Of a stretch of 64,000 bases of DNA, positions 58,250-64,000 are shown piece after piece. Under the pieces are notes generated by a model. That model did no database searches and was not told the origin of the DNA. It saw only the letters and a list, made by a program, of their open reading frames with translations. Origin of the DNA: Channallabes apus (lineage: Eukaryota > Chordata > Actinopteri > Siluriformes > Clariidae); assembly GCA_030522415.1 (NCBI GenBank), contig CM060108.1, positions 41,600,256-41,664,255 of the forward strand. The letters run 5' to 3'. The position numbers and the translations under genes were made by a program. Within the stretch, counting starts at the first letter, position 1. Each line of letters starts with the position of its first letter.

Positions 58250-59095
58250 GATGGGTCGTTCATGAACGATTCGTTCTTTTTGAACGTATCTTTAACGTGA
58301 CTCAGAAGAACGAGTCGTCTCCGAGAGTGATTCGTTCATTATCTACTGGGCGCGCATGTGCAAAGCATCGCAAAACCTCCGTAAGCTATGTATCGAACGG
58401 TTCTTAACGAATCGTTAAGTCCCGAGTTGTTCGTTCCTTTGTCACGTGACTCCCATAGGCGCTATGCGGTGCAGTAGATTCAAAAGAACGAACGACTCGT
58501 GGAAGATATAAGAGGTGAGTTACGCATTCTGTTTATTATAATATGCCCTTAATATCCTAATGGTGTGCTCAATGCTGGCCATTTATATAAGTTGATTTTG
58601 AAAACAGCGAATTTAAGAGTGAGTGGACAGAAAAATATGCATTCGTGCTCCCCGTGGGAAGCAGAAAACCAATGTGCTTATTCTAGCAATAAAAAGTGGT
58701 CACCTTCTCACCTTCTGGACACAGATGGTTACTGCAGCAGGTGTTCCTGTCCTGCAGAAAATGGCCCTTCAAATTCTCACAATGTTTTCCTCAACATACT
58801 GCTATGAATCTGCCATTTCAGCTATGAGCATGGGGTGAAAAACACATATCACAGCACCATCACGAGTGAACATTTACATCAGTGCCTCCACCTGGTCCTC
58901 ACACCTTTTCCGCCCAAGTTCAAACAACTGGTGGCACAAAGATGATGTCACCTTTCACACAAGGACTACCATGTCATTTTTGGGTATTGTATTGGGTTTG
59001 ACTTTTGTTGTAGTTCTCTATTTGAAATTAGACTGTCATCTTTCCGGACCTCGGACTGAATAGAAATTTGGTAAATGGACCTTTCAAATGTATAT
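58250..59095 (+). mobile_element. hAT-type transposon relic
   Basis: The presumed 5' region (58,250-58,500) is packed with GAACGA/TCGTTC words, including GTTCATGAAC. It is followed by about 550 bp ending in a hAT transposase C-terminal fragment. That the two parts belong to one element is inferred from adjacency and orientation. Confidence 0.55.
58731..58962 (+). pseudogene. hAT transposase dimerisation-domain fragment
   Basis: The translation gives MALQILTMFSSTYCYESAIS, then a stop codon and one-base shift, then HLHQCLHLVLTPFPPKFKQL. These match in order the hAT C-terminal dimerisation region, whose hallmark is a serine/cysteine-rich STYxCESAFS-type motif followed by a helix with LHxCLRLALT. 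Upstream catalytic sequence is not recognisable. The frame is broken, so no protein is expected. Confidence 0.75.
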
Positions 59096-59721
59096 TTGAG
59101 TACCCCTGGTCTAGACGGTTTTTATAGTAAGCCTGGTGATGTTTCCTCAGTCATCTTATTATCTGCATTAAACATGCCGTTATCATACTCAGCCGGCTAG
59201 CCGCACTGCAATTATGGAAAGCCAGTGGGGTCAAACATGTTCATATAATTAATCTTGAATCTTTGAATTCAAATCTTAATTTAATTTCATCTTTGAAATA
59301 TACTGTACATATTGTAATGCATAAATATAATGCATTCTGCTGATGTATCGTCTCTTCATACACTTTCCACATTGTTCAGGGGATTTTTTTTTTGAGACGA
59401 CAAGGTGGCAGAGAGAAAAGCTCAGGGTGCGGTCGAGGTTTTAAAGTTCTTTCAGACGTGACGTCCATGATGAGGCGTCATTAGTGAGCTCACCTCAATC
59501 AGGCCTGATTCTCTGGCTAATGCTGACTTTACTGTTTGCACCTCCCTCTGTGGAGCGATACACTTGTTTTTGTAGGCTGGTCATTATGGACTGAGGGTTT
59601 ATGGGAACAGAAGATAACAAGGGCAGAATCTGATCCTCTGGGAGGGAAGAAGGAAAAAAAGAAACCTGTTGTGACCAGCTTGTAAATTATCTTCAATGTC
59701 TTCCAACCGGGAAAGGCACTT
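59096..59721. other. Non-coding stretch
   Basis: No gene recognised. Confidence 0.4.
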
Positions 59722-60147
59722 AGGAGAGGAGAGGAGAGGAGAGGAGAGGTGAGGAGAGAGGTGAGGAGATGAGCGGAGAGAGGAGAGAGGAGAGGAGAGG
59801 AGAGGAGAGGGGAGAGGAGAGGAGAGAGGAGAGAGGAGAGAGGAGAGGAGAGGAGAGGTGAGGAGAGGGGAGAGGAGAGGAGAGAGGAGAGAGGAGAGGA
59901 GAGGAGAGGTGAGGAGAGGAGAGGAGATGAGATGACAGGAGAGAGGAGAGGAGAGAGGAGAGGAGAGGAGATGACAGGAGAGAGGAGAGGAGAGGAGAGA
60001 GGTGAGGAGATGAGAGGAGAGTGGAGAGAGGAGAGGAGAGGAGAGGAGAGGAGATGAGAGGAGATGAGAGGAGAGAGGAGATGAGAGGAGATGAGAGGAG
60101 AGAAGAGGAGATGAGGGGAAATGAGAGGAGAGAGGAGATGAGAGGAG
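59722..60147. repeat. Polypurine (GAGGA)n tract, left part
   Basis: About 425 bp of GAGGA/GAGAG/ATGAG units, almost pure purine on the plus strand. The same repeat resumes at 61,896-61,968 beyond the LINE. Confidence 0.97.
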
Positions 60148-61895
60148 AGTTTAGATCTAAAATGGTTTAGATCTTACCTGTCTGATCGCTACCATTTTGT
60201 AGATCTAAATGGAGAACCGTCTGGTGTAATGCCAGTGAAATATGGGGTCCCACAAGGGTCAGTTTTAGGACCTCTGTTGTGCTCAATATACATGCTTCCC
60301 TTGGGTAACATCATTAGAAGACATGGGATTAATTTCCATTGTTATGCTGATGATACCCAATTATATATCTCAACTAAACCAGACGAAATACCTAAGTTGT
60401 CTAGATTAACTGAGTGTGTCCAGGACATAAAAGATTGGATGACCAATACCTTTCTTTTATTAAATTCAGATAAGACAGAGATATTACTTATTGGCCCAAA
60501 AACCAGCACACAACAGCTTTCACAATTCAGCCTGCGTTTAGAAGGATGTACTGTTATTACCAGCTCAGCAGTAAAAGATCTGGGAGTAATATTAGACAGT
60601 AACTTGTCTTTTGAAAATCACATTTCAAATATCACAAAAACAGCCTTTTTCCATCTTCGAAATATTGCTAAACTTAGGAACATCTTATCCGTATCTGATG
60701 CAGAAAAACTAGTTCATGCATTCATGACCTCCAGACTGGACTATTGTAATGCATTACTAGGTGGTTGTCCTGCATCCTCAATAAACAAGCTTCAGTTAAT
60801 CCAAAATGCAGCTGCCAGGGTTCTCACTAGATCCAGAAAATATGATCATATAACCCCAATATTATCATCCCTGCACTGGCTACCTGTTCAGTTTAGAATA
60901 AATTACAAAATAGTATTACTTACATACAAGGCCTTAAATGGTTTAGCTCCCACATACCTAACCAGTCTTCTGATGCGCTACAATCCACCACGCGCCTTAA
61001 GATCACAAAACTCCGGACTTCTGGTAGTTCCCAGAATTTCTAAATCTACAAAAGGGGGTAGGGCTTTTTCATATTTAGCTCCAAAGCTTTGGAAACCTTC
61101 CAGACAGTGTTCGAGGAGCAGACACGGTTTCCCAGTATAAAAGTAGACTCAAGACGCATCTTTTTAATCTGGCATACACATAACTCATCCCATAACCTCA
61201 TCCTCCAGTACACCTATACCGAATGGCAACTAAGCTAATTCTCCCCATCTGTTCTGTATTTCTCTACCCATCCCGAGGCATCGGGAGATTTTGCCAGCTT
61301 CAGTAGACAAAGGCCGACCCTGCGAGGTTCCTGAGGCATCCAGAGAAGGACCAGCTCCAGCTGGATTCAGCTTTATGATGGTTGGAGCTACACATGCTGC
61401 TCCTGTGCTTCCAGTGATCCAGACCTCATCTGCCCTCTGCACCTACTGACTCGTCCCTATGCTGAACTGGTCTTCATGTCAATTTAAATAATTTCTGTCA
61501 TATTGAATTTTCACCTGCACAACACACAAGATGTTATATCATTTCTATCTGTTATCGCCCAAATGAGGATGGGTTCCCTGTTGAGTCTGGTTCCTCTCGA
61601 GGTTTCTTCCTAATGCCATCTCAGGGGGTTTTTCCTTGCCACCGTCGCCGTCACCGTTGGCTTGCTCATCAGAGAAATTTCATTCATTCGTCTCATTATT
61701 ATTATCTGCACATTTTTCTCACACATACACACTTCCAATTATTTTCTTTTCTATAATTATTATTATTATTATTATTATTATTTAATTTTTTATTTTTTCT
61801 GTTAAATTTCTTTCATTTTTGTGAAGCTGCTTTGAGACAATGACCATTGTTAAAAGCGCTATATAAATAAAATTTAATTGAATTGAATTGAATTG
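60148..61895 (+). mobile_element. 5'-truncated L2-clade LINE
   Basis: About 1.75 kb: the C-terminal half of the reverse transcriptase frame, a 3' untranslated region with an (ATT)n tract, the conserved CTGCTTTGAGACAATGACC / AAAGCGCTATATAAATAAAA end and an (AATTG)n tail. Both flanks are the same polypurine repeat, so the element landed inside it. The endonuclease domain and 5' end are absent. Confidence 0.9.
60151..61183 (+). pseudogene. L2-type LINE reverse transcriptase, C-terminal half
   Basis: Part of a non-LTR retrotransposon polyprotein that would copy its RNA at the nicked target. The frame is open from the junction with the polypurine repeat ([14 protein letters not shown] at about 60,160-60,200). 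It continues through [12 protein letters not shown] (about 60,244-60,279) and the catalytic YADD (60,343-60,354) into the thumb and C-terminal region ([33 protein letters not shown]). The fingers and the upstream endonuclease are missing. A small indel at about 61,100 shifts the frame, giving an early stop at 61,140; the original frame resumes and ends at 61,183. The motif style fits the L2 clade of the CR1 group. It cannot encode an active enzyme. Confidence 0.9.
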
Positions 61896-61968
61896 AGAGA
61901 GGAGAGAGGAGAGGAGATGACAGGAGAGAGGAGAGGAGAGAGGAGAGGAGAGGAGAGGAGAGAAGAGG
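61896..61968. repeat. Polypurine (GAGGA)n tract, right part
   Basis: Continuation of the tract at 59,722-60,147 after the LINE. Confidence 0.95.
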
Positions 61969-62648
61969 CCTGTACTAAGTCTGGATAAGTCAGTGATGGC
62001 ATGACAACACAGATTGTAAGATAAAATAACTGGAACATTTGACGTGTTCTTGTTTTGCATGTACTTTGCATTTGGATTACCGGCTGTGTTGATGAAGCAT
62101 GAAAAACTTGGTGTGATAATACTGACACCTTAATCACACACCGAGGTGTGTTTGTTTACCCGAATTGAAAATGACAAATGTAATTAGCTTTAGTGAAATG
62201 TCAAGCGTTGCACAGTAGCCATCTTCCGAGCACTTAATTTTGTCTCGCAGTCCTCCTGGAACTAAATAAATAAATAAACGAAAAAAGGTGACTGTAATTG
62301 TTGGGATGCGCCATTTCGAAAGGCACCTTGGACCGCGCTGAATAAATCACCAGGGTGCAAGTGTCCGATCGGGAAGGGCGCACGCCGGTGCTGATTCTCT
62401 GTCTACCTGAGCTGTAAAATGCTTTGCCATGTGCACCTTGGCTCTAATGTCCTGCTGCTCCTTCAGCTAAACCCCCCCCCCCATAAACCCCCCCCACCCC
62501 CCCTCGCCGTAATTACACAGGCTCGCTTTTAACCGAGAGTTTACCTTCAGAATGTCAAACAGCTCAGTACACACTCAGGTCTGTTCGCCTTTCACACTTT
62601 CCGACATTGTTTAAAAACAGTGAGTAAAGTTAGGAAAAAAAGTTAGGA
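61969..62648. other. Non-coding stretch with C-rich run
   Basis: C tracts at 62,472-62,512 (three runs of 7-11 C), quadruplex-prone on the minus strand. No gene seen. Confidence 0.5.
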
Positions 62649-62907
62649 GGGCAGTGGTGGCTCAGTCGGTTAAGGCTCTGAGTTACTGATCGGAAGGTCG
62701 GGGGTTTGAGCCCCAGCATCGCCAAGTTGCCACTGTTGAGCCCTTGAGCAAGGCCCTTAACCCTATCTGCTCCAGGGGCGCTGTAAGATGGCTGACCCTG
62801 CGCTCTGACCCCAGTTTCCTAATTGGGATATGCGAAGAAGAAATTTTGCTGTGCTGTAAAAAGTACATGTGACAATAATTGAATATTCTTCTTCTTCTTC
62901 TTCTTCT
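62649..62907 (+). mobile_element. tRNA-type SINE, second family, near full length
   Basis: A-box-like GTGGTGGCTCAGTCGGTTAA, B-box-like GGGGTTTGAGCCCC, then GCCACTGTTGAGCCCTTGAG, GGGCGCTGTAAGATGGCTGA, GGGATATGCGAAGAAGAAAT and a tail with ACATGTGACAATAA and (TTC)n at 62,886-62,906. Confidence 0.9.
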
Positions 62908-63394
62908 AATGTCGCATGGCAGAGGTACAATGAGCGCTCATCAGTAATCATCTACATAATGCTCTAATTAAAGTTAAAATGCAACTTCGCTAAAAGTGGA
63001 AAATGCACTATAATAAATAAAAAAACAGAAACTTATTCATTTGAGTTCCTGAAGATCATTTCAAATCATTAAACCTTAATCAAAGCTAACCAATAGCAAA
63101 CGTACAGTTCATAGATTTAGCCAGCTAATGATAGAAACTAATGAAATGCTGTGACTATAGATTGTGTACAGGTACAGTATACTCTGAAGATATACTCTGT
63201 TATACTGAAGTGCTGTAAACAAAATGTACTGTGTTAACTCTCTCATCTAGTAAATGGTATTAGGGTTGTGTATAAATGTTTAATAAAGAAAGCAGTTCAT
63301 TTATTTAAAAGATAAACACTGCACTGTGGGTCAATCCAGGGCTGGAATTTAGTGCTGGGTACTGAGACTACACTTAACTGTATAGACACGAAAA
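62908..63394. other. AT-rich non-coding stretch
   Basis: No gene seen. Confidence 0.4.
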
Positions 63395-63620
63395 GGTCTG
63401 GACGCAAATGTGGATTTATTTTCAACATTTCAGAACAATACTGATGATTTCCAAATCCATGAAGGAACACATGTGGCGTTTAATGACAACAGCAACAGCA
63501 ACAGTCAGTTGTTATTTGAAGACATGAAGGTCAGATGTTCTGGATCTTGTAAGAACAGTATTGTGTCGAGTGCGTTTGTAAAACCCATCTCTCATGAAGA
63601 CATGGGAAATGTTTAAAAAA
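63395..63620. mobile_element. Tc1-like transposon remnant
   Basis: AAAAGGTCTGGACGCAAATG resembles the Tc1 end at 4683. CATGAAGGAACACATGTGG and GCGTTTGTAAAACCCATC, followed by CATGAAGACATG, parallel 4740-4845 of the relic at 4.7 kb. Confidence 0.6.
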
Positions 63621-63636
63621 AATTATTAATAAATTA

Positions 63637-63643
<7 letters not shown>

Positions 63644-63684
<41 letters not shown>
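63644..63684. repeat. (TA)n microsatellite
   Basis: About 20 TA units. Confidence 0.95.
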
Positions 63685-63687
<3 letters not shown>

Positions 63688-63977
63688 GATTTAAGCTTAT
63701 AGTCTAAGCTTAACTGATGTTCTGAAATGAAAATCATGATCTTTGAGTCATCTTCATGAAAAACACATCCAAGAGACAGGACAAAATATCTGAGGAATAC
63801 ATTAACAACATTAACGACAGAATTCATTACTTACCATCAGGAAAAGTAAACATTATAAATAGATAGAATTCATCTATTAATAAAAGAATTAATGTAACAC
63901 AAGCACTTTAGAGAAGAAATAATGCTAAAAACATACAACAGTAACCTTTAAAATAAAAAACTAATTACAGTTACAGT
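63685..63977. other. AT-rich non-coding stretch
   Basis: No gene seen. Confidence 0.4.
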
Positions 63978-64000
63978 GACATGATGGCATAGTTGGTAGC
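63978..64000 (+). mobile_element. Possible V-SINE head cut by window edge
   Basis: ATGATGGCATAGTTGGTAGC resembles the SINE head CACGGTGGTGTAGTGGTTAGC. It is too short to be certain. Confidence 0.4.

Overview
This window reads as intergenic or intronic DNA from a ray-finned fish. The best guess is an ostariophysan such as a catfish. The evidence is 14 recognisable copies (plus a probable head at the window edge) of a tRNA-headed SINE carrying the conserved V-SINE/Mermaid/DANA-type core, two further tRNA-type SINE families, Tc1, mariner and hAT DNA transposons, L2-clade LINE 3' ends with ATTGA-type tails, and dense (CA)n, (TA)n and (ATT)n microsatellites. The repeat set fits a teleost well; the assignment to catfish is an inference.

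No intact protein-coding gene, rRNA or functional tRNA gene is visible. Nearly all long open frames are shadows of repeats or low-complexity sequence. The real coding traces are dead transposon genes: Tc1 transposase (about 4.8 and 14.7-15.05 kb), mariner transposase (about 15.05-15.3, 19.3, 23.4 and 55.3 kb), a hAT dimerisation domain (58.7-58.96 kb) and an L2-type reverse transcriptase (60.15-61.18 kb). Three short open intervals with splice-like borders (13,854-13,881; 25,332-25,488; 38,267-38,474, all plus strand) are listed as exon candidates only.

Layout. 0-5.3 kb: SINEs, a promoter-like stretch and a Tc1 relic containing a SINE. 6.0-7.34 kb: a 20-copy minisatellite with higher-order structure. 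7.6-10.6 kb: a SINE with perfect target-site duplications, then (TG)n/(CA)n. 11.6-13.9 kb: repeat-free, mixed-composition sequence that looks like a cluster of conserved non-coding elements. 14.4-15.3 kb: Tc1 abutting mariner head to head. 16-24.5 kb: SINE fragments, trinucleotide tracts and deleted mariner copies. 25-28.3 kb: very long TA tracts with a 221-bp duplicated unit. 28.7-36.6 kb: composite SINEs, a DNA transposon with long terminal repeats holding other repeats, and MITE-like DNA. 36.6-42.8 kb: mostly unique, with enhancer-like blocks and two clean SINE insertions. 43.4-44.7 kb: a GCTAACATT minisatellite and an L2 end. 44.7-49.7 kb: quiet AT-rich DNA. 49.7-58 kb: SINEs, one of them inside a TA tract, a duplicated 105-bp segment, and an L2 3' end. 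58.2-64 kb: hAT relic, polypurine tract split by an L2 insertion, SINE, and Tc1 relic.

I found no new multi-gene system. The most informative observations are a SINE subfamily with a doubled B-box-like block that includes the copies with clean target-site duplications, the L2 insertion into a polypurine microsatellite, the clustered GAACGA/TCGTTC motifs at the presumed 5' end of the hAT relic, the higher-order minisatellite, and the exon and enhancer candidates.
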